From Prosthecobacter vanneervenii (GTDB lineage: Bacteria > Verrucomicrobiota > Verrucomicrobiia > Verrucomicrobiales > Verrucomicrobiaceae): 64,000 nt of DNA. The DNA lies in the NCBI RefSeq assembly GCF_014203095.1, contig NZ_JACHIG010000011.1:62001-126000 (forward strand). The letters are read 5' to 3'. Under the pieces are notes generated by a model. That model had not been told where the DNA came from. It was given only the letters and a program-made list of their open reading frames with translations, and searched no databases. How positions within the stretch are numbered: the stretch's first letter is position 1; each line of letters begins with the position of its first letter. Positions 42,136 through 51,900 of the stretch are shown piece by piece. The position numbers were made by a program, and so were the translations under genes.

Positions 42136-42675
42136 ATGAATGAAGAATTCAATCCTTACGCCGCACCGCAGTCCGCCGTTTTGACTGCGCCATTGCCCGA
42201 TCAGGAACTGCCTCTCGCCAGCCGCTGGCATCGGCTCTGCGCGTCATTTCTCGATTCACTCATCCTCATGGCCATATTTATGCCGCTGCAATTTTTAACG
42301 GGCACCTTTCAGAGGGAGATGTCTCGCCAGGCGGCTGGCGGCTCCATGTTTGCCTTCAGAGCTGAGAACATCCTCTGGGCGATTGTTGGGCTGCTCGTCA
42401 TGATCGGCATCAATTGGAATTTTCTGATCAAAGGCCAGACGATTGGCAAGAAGGCTCTTAAAATTCGCATCGATAACATCGAAGGAGGCCCATGTGAAAG
42501 AGCGCGTATCATCACCCGGCGCATTGTGGCATTGCAGGTCGTTTATCTGATTCCGGTGGTCAATTTCATCTTCATGTTCATCGACACCCTGATGATCTTT
42601 CGCGGCAACAAGCGTACGCTGCATGACGAGTTTGCCAGGACGAAGGTGGTGGATCTGCGCTCGCAGCTTGGCTGA
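42136..42675 (+). CDS. RDD family membrane protein
   Basis: 179 residues. The N-terminus NPYAAPQSAV is a short cytoplasmic tail common in this phylum. The RDD domain follows: ASRWHRLCASFLDSLILMAI (the R-x6-D motif), a second helix, and GQTIGKKALKIRIDN, the conserved loop. Four membrane helices are visible. RDD proteins are of unknown or transport-related function. Divergent from the DUF1501 gene across about 200 bases. Confidence 0.88.
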   Translation: MNEEFNPYAAPQSAVLTAPLPDQELPLASRWHRLCASFLDSLILMAIFMPLQFLTGTFQREMSRQAAGGSMFAFRAENILWAIVGLLVMIGINWNFLIKGQTIGKKALKIRIDNIEGGPCERARIITRRIVALQVVYLIPVVNFIFMFIDTLMIFRGNKRTLHDEFARTKVVDLRSQLG

Positions 42676-42732
42676 TCGTGCAGCTTTGCTGAATGACGCC
42701 TGGCTGGCCACTAGACGCCAAGCATCGTGTGC

Positions 42733-43512
42733 CTACTGAGGATCAGGGTTGGGGATGGGGAATTCATCTCCAGAGCGAAAGGTGTAGCGGCGGAGAGACG
42801 GATACGCAGTGCCTGAAGGCCCCTCAGCCAATGATGGTGTCGATGTGTGATTGTCACTTTGTGAGGAGCCAGTCTGGCTGCTTTGTGTGCCGCCGCCGGT
42901 GGATTGATTGGAGGAACCAGCGACGAGCCATCCTTCCTGCTGAGGGGCGGCCCCTGGCAGGAAACCGGGGGCTGAAGCGCTGCCTCCTGCAACCTGCGGC
43001 GGTGTGGATGGCGGCGGCTGAGCTACGCCGCCCGAGTGCTGACTGAGAGACTGCTGGCGTTTTTGCAGGACAGACTGAGTTGGCTGGGTGCCCCCGGAGG
43101 CTGACACTTGCTTCAGGTAATCCGTGCCATATCGGATTTCGGATCTCTCTGCGCCCATGGACACAATGGCCAGCATGTCATCCCGTTTTCCATTCCCCCT
43201 GTACAAGCGCACCAGTTGGATGCCGCTGCCGTTCGCCCGGCTCGTTTGCAGGCGGATCCTTTCGTGAGTTTTAACATTGGCCAGAACCACGGTCGGATCT
43301 GCCAGGTTTCCGTACACGGAAGCGATGACCAAGTGATCGGCAAAGGGGGCGCGTTGCTCCACGGCCGGCGTTGTCTTGAGCGTGAAGGGATTCTTTTCCC
43401 ACATGGTTTCGTAGCGGGACAAAGAATAAGGGTGAGGTGGAGTGAATGAGGACGGGTTTTCTGATTGGACATGAACTTCAACAAGAATCAATACCATGAA
43501 CAAGCATTTCAT
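42733..43512 (-). CDS. Secreted low-complexity protein of unknown function
   Basis: 259 residues from the ATG at 43512; a longer frame starts at 43557. Signal-like segment MKCLFMVLILVEVHVQS. Residues 20-125 hold a folded part with PYSLSRYETMWEKNPFTL and LVIASVYGNLADPTVVLAN. The C-terminal 120 residues are Gly/Ser/Gln/Pro-rich and likely disordered. The sequence SRYETMWEKNPFT resembles a motif I associate with secreted verrucomicrobial proteins, but I cannot assign a family name. No partner is obvious. Confidence 0.6.
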   Translation of the reverse strand: MKCLFMVLILVEVHVQSENPSSFTPPHPYSLSRYETMWEKNPFTLKTTPAVEQRAPFADHLVIASVYGNLADPTVVLANVKTHERIRLQTSRANGSGIQLVRLYRGNGKRDDMLAIVSMGAERSEIRYGTDYLKQVSASGGTQPTQSVLQKRQQSLSQHSGGVAQPPPSTPPQVAGGSASAPGFLPGAAPQQEGWLVAGSSNQSTGGGTQSSQTGSSQSDNHTSTPSLAEGPSGTAYPSLRRYTFRSGDEFPIPNPDPQ

Positions 43513-43650
43513 GGCGTGGCGATTTTTGGTGTGATGAGTTCTGGAATAACCGGTCATGTTCCGAGGGAAATCAGAGGGCCAGCTTCATCAGAAGAGTGAG
43601 CTGGGTCTGACTGGCAAGTGACACAACGTTCACCATCTGCTGATGATGAA

Positions 43651-43671
43651 GTCTTCTTTTTCGAAGAAGAC
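43651..43671. promoter_or_regulatory. Inverted repeat upstream of the phosphatase operon
   Basis: GTCTTCTT (43651-43658) and AAGAAGAC (43664-43671) form perfect 8-base arms around a five-base loop. It lies in the 278-base region between the secreted protein gene (minus) and the DUF3299-like gene (plus). Operator or hairpin; no regulator assigned. Confidence 0.45.
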
Positions 43672-43727
43672 AGGACATGTTCATTGAAACATTTTTGACT
43701 CATGAGTCTGTGCAACGAAAACGTTCC

Positions 43728-43745
43728 CGGAACGATTTCGTTCCG
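43728..43745. promoter_or_regulatory. Perfect palindrome upstream of the phosphatase operon
   Basis: CGGAACGA (43728-43735) and TCGTTCCG (43738-43745) form perfect 8-base arms around TT, 46 bases upstream of the DUF3299-like start. Its position suits a repressor operator or a leader hairpin for the operon with the alkaline phosphatase. It does not resemble a Pho box. Confidence 0.5.
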
Positions 43746-43790
43746 CTTGATTCATTGATGCCAAAATGATGAGTGCTCCTGTCGGCGGCG

Positions 43791-44501
43791 ATGAAACTCC
43801 GCCCGCTTACCTTGCTGATTCCTCTCGCTGCACTGGCTGCAGTGCTGTTCATGGTGCTGGCGGGAGACAGTGCCTCCGAGGAATCCAAGGAGAACAAACA
43901 GGGAGGGCCAACCCAGGCGGAGCAGGAAACGGAGACTTTTCCTGAAGAGAGTCGCAGGGTTCATGAGCCACTCTCTTTTGATGAAGTGTTTGTGACGCCA
44001 GCCGGACCCAAGGGGCTGGAATACACCACCAAAATCAAGGCTCTGAACGGCCGAAAGATCTGCATCACGGGCTTCATGGTCAGGCATGCCGACATCGACA
44101 CAAGCGCCTTTCTTTTCTGCGCGACTCCACGTGTCTATAATGAGCGTGAAGAGGGGCTGGCGGACAGCATTCCTCCCCACATGCTTTATGTCATCCTGCC
44201 TGTGAGGGGAAATGATGCACCTGCCTGGAGGCGGGAAAAAATGACCCTTTATGGCACGCTTGAGCTGGGATCTCACCAGGAGTTGAGCGGCCGGGTCTCA
44301 CACCTGCGGCTCCACTGTGAAGCCGTGACTGATGCCCAGACCGGAGCCTTGCTGGAAGTGCGGAAGCCCATTGCCTTTCAGACAGGCCGGGCAGTGCCGC
44401 TGCCCAATGATGTGGGTGCGCTGCCGCGCTCAGACATCCCCGCCCCTTTCTTCAACCCCAGAAGAAACCGAGACAACAACCTCACCTCCGACACTCCATG
44501 A
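43791..44501 (+). CDS. DUF3299-like secreted/membrane-anchored protein
   Basis: 236 residues from the ATG at 43791. An N-terminal helix (LTLLIPLAALAAVLFMVLA) anchors or exports it, followed by a Glu/Gln/Ser-rich linker and a domain around LNGRKICITGFMVRHAD with FLFC, a pattern like that of DUF3299. The family often accompanies secreted systems and has no established function. It ends with a four-base overlap (ATGA at 44498) with the alkaline phosphatase gene, so the two are co-expressed. Confidence 0.65.
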   Translation: MKLRPLTLLIPLAALAAVLFMVLAGDSASEESKENKQGGPTQAEQETETFPEESRRVHEPLSFDEVFVTPAGPKGLEYTTKIKALNGRKICITGFMVRHADIDTSAFLFCATPRVYNEREEGLADSIPPHMLYVILPVRGNDAPAWRREKMTLYGTLELGSHQELSGRVSHLRLHCEAVTDAQTGALLEVRKPIAFQTGRAVPLPNDVGALPRSDIPAPFFNPRRNRDNNLTSDTP

Positions 44502-46429
44502 AACTCAAACATGCCACGCACTTCATTGCTGCGTTGAGCGGCCTTAGCGCCCTTAGCAGCGCCTTCGCGGCGCCCTCCGTCACCCGTCTGAACCCGCCCA
44601 GTGCACTGTTCAGCTATAACGACGCCACACCTCCCTACATCTCACGCTTCCTTCCGGCCCAGCGATTTGACCTGCAGGCCACCATTCAGGCTGATGCCGG
44701 GAAGACGATCACGAGCGTCGTCTTCAAGGTCAATGGCGTCGCCGTGGTTCCTGCCACTGGCGCCTCTGCCATCACCAGCATTGGTTCTGACAAGTTCAGC
44801 GCCACTGTCCGTGCGTATTCCAACAACACCCCAGGTGTGAAAACACTGACGGTGGAAGCCACGCAGAGCGACTCTCTTCAAGCCTCTGCAACGGGAAACT
44901 TTGAGATCGCAAGCATCACCCTGAACGCTGGACGCAAGGCAAAGAACATCATCTGGGTCATCGGTGATGGCACTGGGATCGCCCACCGCACTGCTGCGCG
45001 CATCGTCTCCAAAGGAGCTGCGCTTGGCAAGGCCGTGGATCCTCTGGCCATCGACACGCTGCCAGTCACCGGCATCGTCACGACGCATTCCCTGAACTCG
45101 ATTGTCACTGACTCCGCCCCTGGCGCCCACTGCTATTCCACCGGCAACAAGGCCAACAATGGCCAGGAAGGAGTGTTCCCTGATGACACTGCAGACAAGT
45201 GGGACAACCCACGAGTCGAGCACATGGGCAACTACCTTGCCCGCACGCAGAACAAGTGGCTTGGAATTGTCACCACGGCAGATGTGGAAGACGCCACGCC
45301 CGCTGCTTTCGCCGTCTCCACCCAGGACCGCGGCGCTGGCACCGGCATCTGTGACATGTATCTGGATGAAGCTGCTACCAATCACAACCTTCATGTTCTC
45401 ATGGGCGGTGGTCGCAAGTGGTTTCTTCCTTCCACGACGAGCGGTTCCGGTCGTGTCAACAGCAGCACCGCCTCCGGCGCTGACTATGTGGTGCCGAGCG
45501 ACATCCAGGCTGGCTGGAGCGTGCCCGCCGGTGCGGTCGATCCGAACCGCGACTTGATTGCTGATTTTCAGACCGCGGGATTCTACTATGCTCCGAATCT
45601 GGCAGGGCTCAACGCCATGACTGGAAGCGAAACCAAGCTGCTCGGGCTGTTCAACTCCGGGCACATGGACGTTTCGCTGGACAAGATCGCCTACCGTCGC
45701 ACCGGAACTGCTGCGGCAGGGAGCCTGATCAGCACCTATCCTGACCAGCCCATGCTGGAGGAAATGACCGATAAGGCGCTGAGCGTGCTGAGCAAGAACG
45801 CCAATGGATTCGTCATCATGATCGAGGCAGCCTCCGTGGACAAGCAGGCTCATAACATGGACACTGAGCGTTGGGTGCATGATGCCATCGAACTTGATCG
45901 CGCTGTTGCTAAGTGCATTGCCTTCCAGGCCGCAAACCCCGACACGCTCATCATTGTGACCGCCGACCATGAGTGCGCCGGCATCAACATCATTGGCGGC
46001 AGTCTTGTCACCAACAGCTCCCTGGTCACCCGCGCTGCATCGGGTGGCGGGGCCGCGCAGCTCCGCGCTCCTGTCGTAGGCACCTATGACAACGCCAAGT
46101 TCCCTGCTTACACCAATGCGGCCGACGGCTATCCCACCACGATGGATGTGGACTACCGCATGCTGATTGGCTATGCCGGCAACTCTGACCGTTACGAAGA
46201 CTGGCTGACCAATCCGACCTACAACCAGGACCCCATTGCCCGCGACACCGCTGGTAATTTCCTGGTCACCGGCCAGCAGCCTGGTACTGGGGTGCAGAGC
46301 GCCGTTCATACGGCCTCCGACATTCCCCTCTCAGCTGGTGGACGTGGTGCCGCCGCTTTTACCGGTGTCTTTGACAACACCGACGCCTTCTTCAAAGCAA
46401 TGCAGGCCGCCATCGGCGGAGCCAAATAA
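44498..46429 (+). CDS. Secreted alkaline phosphatase (PhoA-type fold)
   Basis: 643 residues: a signal peptide (AALSGLSALSSAFA-A), an N-terminal immunoglobulin-like region (about 30-145), and an alkaline phosphatase domain. Metal and catalytic residues appear in order: Asp in WVIGDGTGIA, nucleophile Ser in TDSAPGAHCYSTG, Thr/Asp region EDATPAAFAVST, MIEAASVDKQAHNMD (Glu, Asp, His), TADHEC (Asp, His) and VHTASDIPL (His). It releases phosphate outside the cytoplasm. The N-terminal addition makes it longer than E. coli PhoA (471). Confidence 0.93.
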   Translation: MKLKHATHFIAALSGLSALSSAFAAPSVTRLNPPSALFSYNDATPPYISRFLPAQRFDLQATIQADAGKTITSVVFKVNGVAVVPATGASAITSIGSDKFSATVRAYSNNTPGVKTLTVEATQSDSLQASATGNFEIASITLNAGRKAKNIIWVIGDGTGIAHRTAARIVSKGAALGKAVDPLAIDTLPVTGIVTTHSLNSIVTDSAPGAHCYSTGNKANNGQEGVFPDDTADKWDNPRVEHMGNYLARTQNKWLGIVTTADVEDATPAAFAVSTQDRGAGTGICDMYLDEAATNHNLHVLMGGGRKWFLPSTTSGSGRVNSSTASGADYVVPSDIQAGWSVPAGAVDPNRDLIADFQTAGFYYAPNLAGLNAMTGSETKLLGLFNSGHMDVSLDKIAYRRTGTAAAGSLISTYPDQPMLEEMTDKALSVLSKNANGFVIMIEAASVDKQAHNMDTERWVHDAIELDRAVAKCIAFQAANPDTLIIVTADHECAGINIIGGSLVTNSSLVTRAASGGGAAQLRAPVVGTYDNAKFPAYTNAADGYPTTMDVDYRMLIGYAGNSDRYEDWLTNPTYNQDPIARDTAGNFLVTGQQPGTGVQSAVHTASDIPLSAGGRGAAAFTGVFDNTDAFFKAMQAAIGGAK

Positions 46430-46452
46430 CAGGCCCTTCATCTGTCATCTTC

Positions 46453-47085
46453 ATGAAGCGATTTCTTCCTTTACTCGCGCTGGCCGCCATGTGCGCCAGC
46501 ACTCAGGCGGCCACGGTGCTGAACTATTCGTTCTCCTCCGATGCCACGCCTAATGTCTCCGGCGACTCTCTCGTCGGAACCGTATCGGCCGCTTACGCCT
46601 ACATCGAAACCCTCGATGCCAACGGCGATCCGCTGCCTGCACCAAGCTACCGTCCTGACACCACCGCACCAGCCATTACTGTGGGAGATCCATCAGCACG
46701 TGGCTATGGCGCGCCGATCTCTGGCAATGCGCTTGATGCGGTGGACCAGTCGGTCTTGTTCAGCTTCAGCACTCCGCAGAACATCTCGGCCTTTGGAGTG
46801 ACGCTGGACAACAGCACGCTTGGCACCCCGTTTGGCACGGCGATCGAGTTCTACAACGCCCTGGATACCCTGCTTTACAGCATCGATGTGAACCAGACGT
46901 CTCCCGGATTCTCGGTCAGCCAGTCGTCTCTTGCGCTCTCCGGAGTCAGCAAGGTCGTACTGCCTGCCGGTGCTTTCTATGACAACCTTAGCCTGACCAC
47001 AGTGTCTGCGGCTCCGGAACCTTCGCGGGTTCTGCTGCTGGGGTTTGGTGCATGCGGCGCGGTGTTTCGCCGTCGTCGTGTGTAA
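46453..47085 (+). CDS. PEP-CTERM surface protein
   Basis: 210 residues: a signal peptide (LPLLALAAMCASTQA), a beta-rich body with LFSFSTPQNISAFGVTLDNS and VVLPAGAFYDNLSL, and a C-terminal sorting signal with APEPSRVLLLGFGACGAVF and the basic tail RRRRV. Exosortase-processed proteins of this kind are typically cell-surface or matrix proteins. No enzymatic motif. It follows the phosphatase gene by 23 bases and ends the transcript at the terminator. Confidence 0.85.
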   Translation: MKRFLPLLALAAMCASTQAATVLNYSFSSDATPNVSGDSLVGTVSAAYAYIETLDANGDPLPAPSYRPDTTAPAITVGDPSARGYGAPISGNALDAVDQSVLFSFSTPQNISAFGVTLDNSTLGTPFGTAIEFYNALDTLLYSIDVNQTSPGFSVSQSSLALSGVSKVVLPAGAFYDNLSLTTVSAAPEPSRVLLLGFGACGAVFRRRRV

Positions 47086-47104
47086 CTGATGTGTTGCCTG
47101 CTTG

Positions 47105-47146
47105 GATGACCCGGTGGGGAGATTTCTCCCGCCGGGTCATCTTTTC
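47105..47146 (+). terminator. Rho-independent terminator after the PEP-CTERM gene
   Basis: GATGACCCGG (47105-47114) pairs with CCGGGTCATC (47132-47141), with a further inner pairing across GGGAGATTTCTCCC, and TTTT follows. It lies 19 bases after the stop of the PEP-CTERM gene and marks the operon end. Confidence 0.88.
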
Positions 47147-47174
47147 TATTTTCCCAAATTGTTTGCCCCCAGTC

Positions 47175-48932
47175 ATGCAGATGAAAAAGTGCCGCTCCAG
47201 TGCGTCTGCTGAACGCAGGCCTCGGCCTAGATCCTCATGGATGAGCCTGATCTTGATGAGCGGTTTTCTGCTTTCGGCTGCCATTTGGCTGGGAGGCCGA
47301 CCTGCTCTGCGGTGGTGGCGCTCCCGGCAGGCTGGCGAGTTTCTGGCGGCAGCCCGCTCCCAAATGGAAAGGGAGGAGTGGGGCGAGACCGCGCGCTGGA
47401 TGCGGGAAGCCTTTGAAAGAGCGCCGGATGATCCTGAAGTGGTTCGAGCTATTGCGGATTTTCAGATTCGAACGCACGCCCATCCCTCCGACGTCATTCA
47501 AACGCTTCAGCGTCTTTCAAGCACGCGAGATACCGCCCATGAGGATAGCATCAAGCTCATGCGCGCCCAGGTTGATCTGGGTTCCTATGAGGCTGCGCAC
47601 AAAACTCTGGCGCAACTGCCCGAAACCGTGCGTTCAAACAGCGCAGAGGCTGCCGAGGCAGAAGCCTACCTGCTGAAAATGGAGCGACGAGACAGCGAGG
47701 CGGACGCACGGCTCAGGGTGGCGCTGAACGCCGGCAGCGATGACGTTGAGACTTCGCTTAAACTGGCGATTCTCGATCTCAAGCAACCGCATCCAGAAAT
47801 TCGTGAGCGTGGTCGGAAAAGGCTCTGGCGCATGGCTCGGGAGGGGGGAGCGTATGCTGTGGAAGCCATCGGCATCCTTTCCGCCGATCCTTTGCTGTCC
47901 GCCGGGGAGGGGGAGCGCCTGTTGGAGATCGTGGAGGGAGTGAAGCATGCGGACAAACAAGCGCTCCGCTACGCGGTGCTTGCAGCTCTCGTGCGGCTCC
48001 GGCCGGAAGAGCGTGATGCCATCTTGAATCGTGAGACAGCGACTGTGGCCGACAAGGAGGAGTCTCAAAGGCTGGCCTTCGCATGCTGGCTTTCCTCTTT
48101 GAATGAGCACAAGCGCCTGCTGGCATTCCTGCCCGCCGAGTTGAAATGGAAAGAAATGTCCGCAGACATGGCCCGGCTGAAACTGGAAGCGTTGGCGCAG
48201 GCTGGCCGCTGGGATGAACTGCATGCGGCCCTGGACCATGACCTTGAGAAGATTCTTGGTGCCGTTTCATTCAATCTCTGGCTGGCCAGGAGCCTAGCCG
48301 CTCAAGGAGGTGATGTTTCCCGTGTGCAGCAGCATTTAAATCTGGCCTTCAGCGCCACTGACCGTGGGCAGGATTCTCAAGCTGCGGTGCAGGTGGCGGA
48401 AGCTGCGGAAAAGCTCGGAGCTCAGGATCTTGCCGCCGCTTTCTATCGAGCCATGGCTGCTCTGGCATCCTCGCCGCAGTTTCGCATTGCTCTTCTGGAG
48501 AAGGCCTATGCTTTGCATCTCGATGCCCACGACACTCATGGCATGCTTCTGATGGCCACGGAAGTCGCGGGCCTGACTCCAGGCAATCAAGCCAATGCAT
48601 TTCGAGCTGATTATCTGGCGCTGCTGGCGGGGGAATCGATGGAGCTCGTGGCTTCACGTATTGCTGCCATGCAAACGTCGGCTGACGCCGCATTTTACCC
48701 CCGCCTGCTGCTGCTCAGAGCCATGGTGGCATTCCGCCTTCACAATCGGGTGCAGGACCTGGAGGCGCTGAAAAAACTGCGGGATCAGCCTTGGGAACCT
48801 GGCCCACGCGCCGTCCTGGCGGCGATGCTGGCGACTCGTGGTGATACAGCTGCGGGATTTCAAATAGCCGAGAAAATTTCCACGGCTCTTCTCCTGCCAG
48901 AGGAGAAAAAGTTTCTCGCTCTGGCGCGGTAA
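47175..48932 (+). CDS. TPR-repeat protein with N-terminal membrane anchor
   Basis: 585 residues from the ATG at 47175 (47181 is also possible). The open frame upstream would cross the terminator, so those starts are rejected. A hydrophobic helix (LILMSGFLLSAAIWLGG) is followed by a helical TPR-like region: EWGETARWMREAFERAPDDP, YEAAHKTLAQLPE, and several A-x3-G-x2-Y/F pairs to the C-terminus. The likely role is a protein-interaction scaffold in the periplasm. I cannot assign a pathway. Convergent with the DUF1549 gene. Confidence 0.75.
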   Translation: MQMKKCRSSASAERRPRPRSSWMSLILMSGFLLSAAIWLGGRPALRWWRSRQAGEFLAAARSQMEREEWGETARWMREAFERAPDDPEVVRAIADFQIRTHAHPSDVIQTLQRLSSTRDTAHEDSIKLMRAQVDLGSYEAAHKTLAQLPETVRSNSAEAAEAEAYLLKMERRDSEADARLRVALNAGSDDVETSLKLAILDLKQPHPEIRERGRKRLWRMAREGGAYAVEAIGILSADPLLSAGEGERLLEIVEGVKHADKQALRYAVLAALVRLRPEERDAILNRETATVADKEESQRLAFACWLSSLNEHKRLLAFLPAELKWKEMSADMARLKLEALAQAGRWDELHAALDHDLEKILGAVSFNLWLARSLAAQGGDVSRVQQHLNLAFSATDRGQDSQAAVQVAEAAEKLGAQDLAAAFYRAMAALASSPQFRIALLEKAYALHLDAHDTHGMLLMATEVAGLTPGNQANAFRADYLALLAGESMELVASRIAAMQTSADAAFYPRLLLLRAMVAFRLHNRVQDLEALKKLRDQPWEPGPRAVLAAMLATRGDTAAGFQIAEKISTALLLPEEKKFLALAR

Positions 48933-48949
48933 GAAGCAGTTTTGAAGCC

Positions 48950-51900
48950 TCAATCCTCGAACATGAACTCGTTGCTCATGAGCAGCACCTGAGCGAGCTG
49001 GCTGAGGGGACTCTGAGGCTTGGCGCGGCCGAAGGGCCAGCGGCTGGAGTCGCAGAAGTCGTTCTTGAGGTTGGTGAGCATTTCTCCGTTGTCAGCACGG
49101 CTGATGGTGGGCTGCCAGTCAAAGCTGTCGCTGTCGGTGCCGCCTTCGTTGTGGATGATGAAGCAGAGAATGTCGCCGCGCTTGACCTCGGTGGTGAGCT
49201 GGATGGGGATCTTCTTGTTCTGCGGTGTGCAGAGCTGCTCGGCCAAGATGCCGGTGCGCATGTTGTAGATCCAGCCACGCACGCCATCACCGCGATCACT
49301 GCTGCGGCTGAGGGTGCTGTCGATGGAGACTTTCATGTCACTGGGAGCATGCCAGCGTGCCGTGACGACGAGTCCGTCAGGTGCAGCGTGGCCACCGTAG
49401 TTGGCCCAGAAGACGTGGCCCCATTGTGGGTCTGGGATTTTTGGGGCGGGGCTCCAAAGCCGCTGGCCGCCATTCCCGCGCTCAGTCAGATGTGCAAAGG
49501 CCTGGAAGTCGGTGAATGATGGCTTGCCATCGGGTGTGCGGGAGAACTTCATGGTGCCGTAGCTCCAGCGGAAGGGCTTCTCGGCATTGAGAGCAGTTGC
49601 ATCGGCGGCGAAGCGCTGGGCCAGCTCCACTTCGTCGGGCTTGGGATCGCGAGCAAGCACGCGGTGGTACATGGAGCGGATGGATTCGGAGTCGAGCGTG
49701 GTGCCATTGAGCGGTGTGGCTTTGGCGATGGCATCGGCCCGACCGCGCATGAAGGGGCTGTTCATGAGAAAGAGCGCCTGCTGTGGCACGGTGGTATTGA
49801 AGCGCTGCGGGCTGTGGCCGTCTGGATTGGCGAAGTCAAACATAGCAGGCACGCTTGCCTGATCGTAGCGATCCACTTTGAGGTAGAGGGTGCGCAGGGT
49901 GTCGGCGTCCTTGGCGTTGAGCTCCACCGGGCGGCCGCCGTGCTTGGTCGTGTTTAGCTCGCCCGTGGCGGCAAGGATTGCATCGCGCATGGTTTCGTAG
50001 TCCAGGCGCTGGCGGTTGAAGCGGCTGATGAGGTCGTTTTCCGCATCCTTCACGGTTTTTTCCGGCGTGGCATGGCTGCTCTGCTGGAAGGTGCGGGAGG
50101 TGAGGATCAAGGTGTGCAGTTTCTTGAGGCTCCAGCCGTTTTCCATGAAGGTGGCTGCGAGATAGTCGAGCAATTCCGCCTGGACGGGCTTTGGAGTCTG
50201 CACGCCGAAGTCGCTGGTCTGGGAGACGAGTGGTTTGCCAAAGTGCTGCAGCCAGACGCGGTTAACGATCACGCGTGCAGTGAGCGGGTTGTCCTTGCTG
50301 GCGATGTGTTTGGCCAGCTCAAGACGGCCGCTGCCGTCGGTGAATTTCTCGCCGCCAAACATGGTGAGCCAGGCGCGTGGAGCGGGATCGCCCTGACGTC
50401 CAGGATTGCCACGGATGAAGACGCGGACGTCCTGCGGTTTGGGCTTGTCCAGCATGACCATGGCGCGCGGTGGTGTGCCGGGATGCGTGCTGTCGAGCTT
50501 GGTGCGTTCGTTGTTGTAGCGCACCACGGTCTCGCTGTCCTTGCGGGTGAAAAACACATTCGCACCCTCCACCGGTACGGACATGGGGGAGAGCTTGTCC
50601 TGCATGAGCTGGCGCACAGGCTCCACCTTGCTGTCGAGAATGATGCGCGCGTAGGAGAGGGCCACGTCCTTCATGGACTTTGGCGGCGTCTGGGCGAATG
50701 CGGCGGCCACTTCGGGCGTGCAGCCGCTCTCTGGCTTGGCCAGTTCCTGCACGATGGCGGGGGATTTGGCGGCGAATTCAGCCTCGGGCAGCTTGGCAAA
50801 GCGGCTCCAGGCTACCATGGCAGCGTGCGGCTTGGCAGTCAGTGCATAGCGTTTGAGGAAATCGCGCCATTGATTGGCCACGCGATCGCGCAGCTTCATC
50901 TGGCCAGCCTTGCCTTTGAAGTCTGTGCTGTCTTTGATGTCCACGGTCTCCTGAGCAAAGGCAAGGTATTCGGCCAGACGTTCCGGCTTGCGGAATTCGT
51001 CATAAACGGTGCGCTTGAAGTCGAGCTCCTTCTTGGCGATCTCAGCCACCTTGGCATCGTAGTCCTTGGCGTCGTTTTCATTGGCCGCTTTGCCGATGAC
51101 GGGCATGGCGGTGTCGTCCGGCTCGTCGCTGCTGTTGAGGATGCTGTAGAGCGCGTAGTAGTCGCGGCTGGGGATGGGGTCAAACTTGTGGTCGTGGCAG
51201 CGGGCGCAGGCCACGGTGAGGCCCAGAAGTCCGCGGCCGATGACGTCGATGCGGTCATCCGCGATGAGCAGGCGGTCATTGATGAAGCGCTCTCCCACAT
51301 TGTAGAAGCCCAGTGCGGCGAGGTCGGGAGAGTTCGGCGTGCTGGCAGTGAGACGATCTGCCGCGAGCTGATAGCTCACAAATTTGTCATAAGGCATGTC
51401 GTCGTTGAACGCCTTCACGATCCAGTCACGGTAGGTGTAGGCGTAGGGGTAGAAGTTGCTGCGTCCGGCCACCTGGTAGCCATTGGTGTCGGCGTAGCGC
51501 ACCACATCCATCCAGAAGCGCGCCCAGCGCTCTCCGTAGGCGGGCTTGGAGAGAAGTTCGGAGACCAGCTTCTGAGGATCCTGCTTTTTCTGCAGCTCAT
51601 CGTACGTGGGCGGCAGGCCCGTGATGGTAAGGTAGAGACGGCGAGTCAGCGTGGCGGCATCAGCGGGTGCCGCGAAATCAAGACCAGCCGCCTTGAGCTT
51701 GGCACCCACAAAGGCGTCGATGGGATTGCCGGTGAAACCTGCAGGGAGGGCGGGTTTTTGTACCGGCTTGTAGGCCCAGTGCTGCATGGGGTCGGCCTTG
51801 GCGTGCGCAGCAGGCGCGGCTTCGGCGGGCCAAGGCAGGCCCATGCTGATCCACTTTTCCAGCGCTGCGATCTGCGGCGCGGGCAGTTTGTCGCCCTTTT

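Noticed and set aside
43651-43671. Hairpin considered as a terminator
   Set aside because: It is followed by a mixed sequence rather than a T-run and lies upstream of both flanking genes; kept only as a possible regulatory repeat.
47052-47174. Upstream in-frame start for the TPR protein
   Set aside because: It would overlap the PEP-CTERM gene end and read through a strong terminator at 47105-47146; the start at 47175 is preferred.
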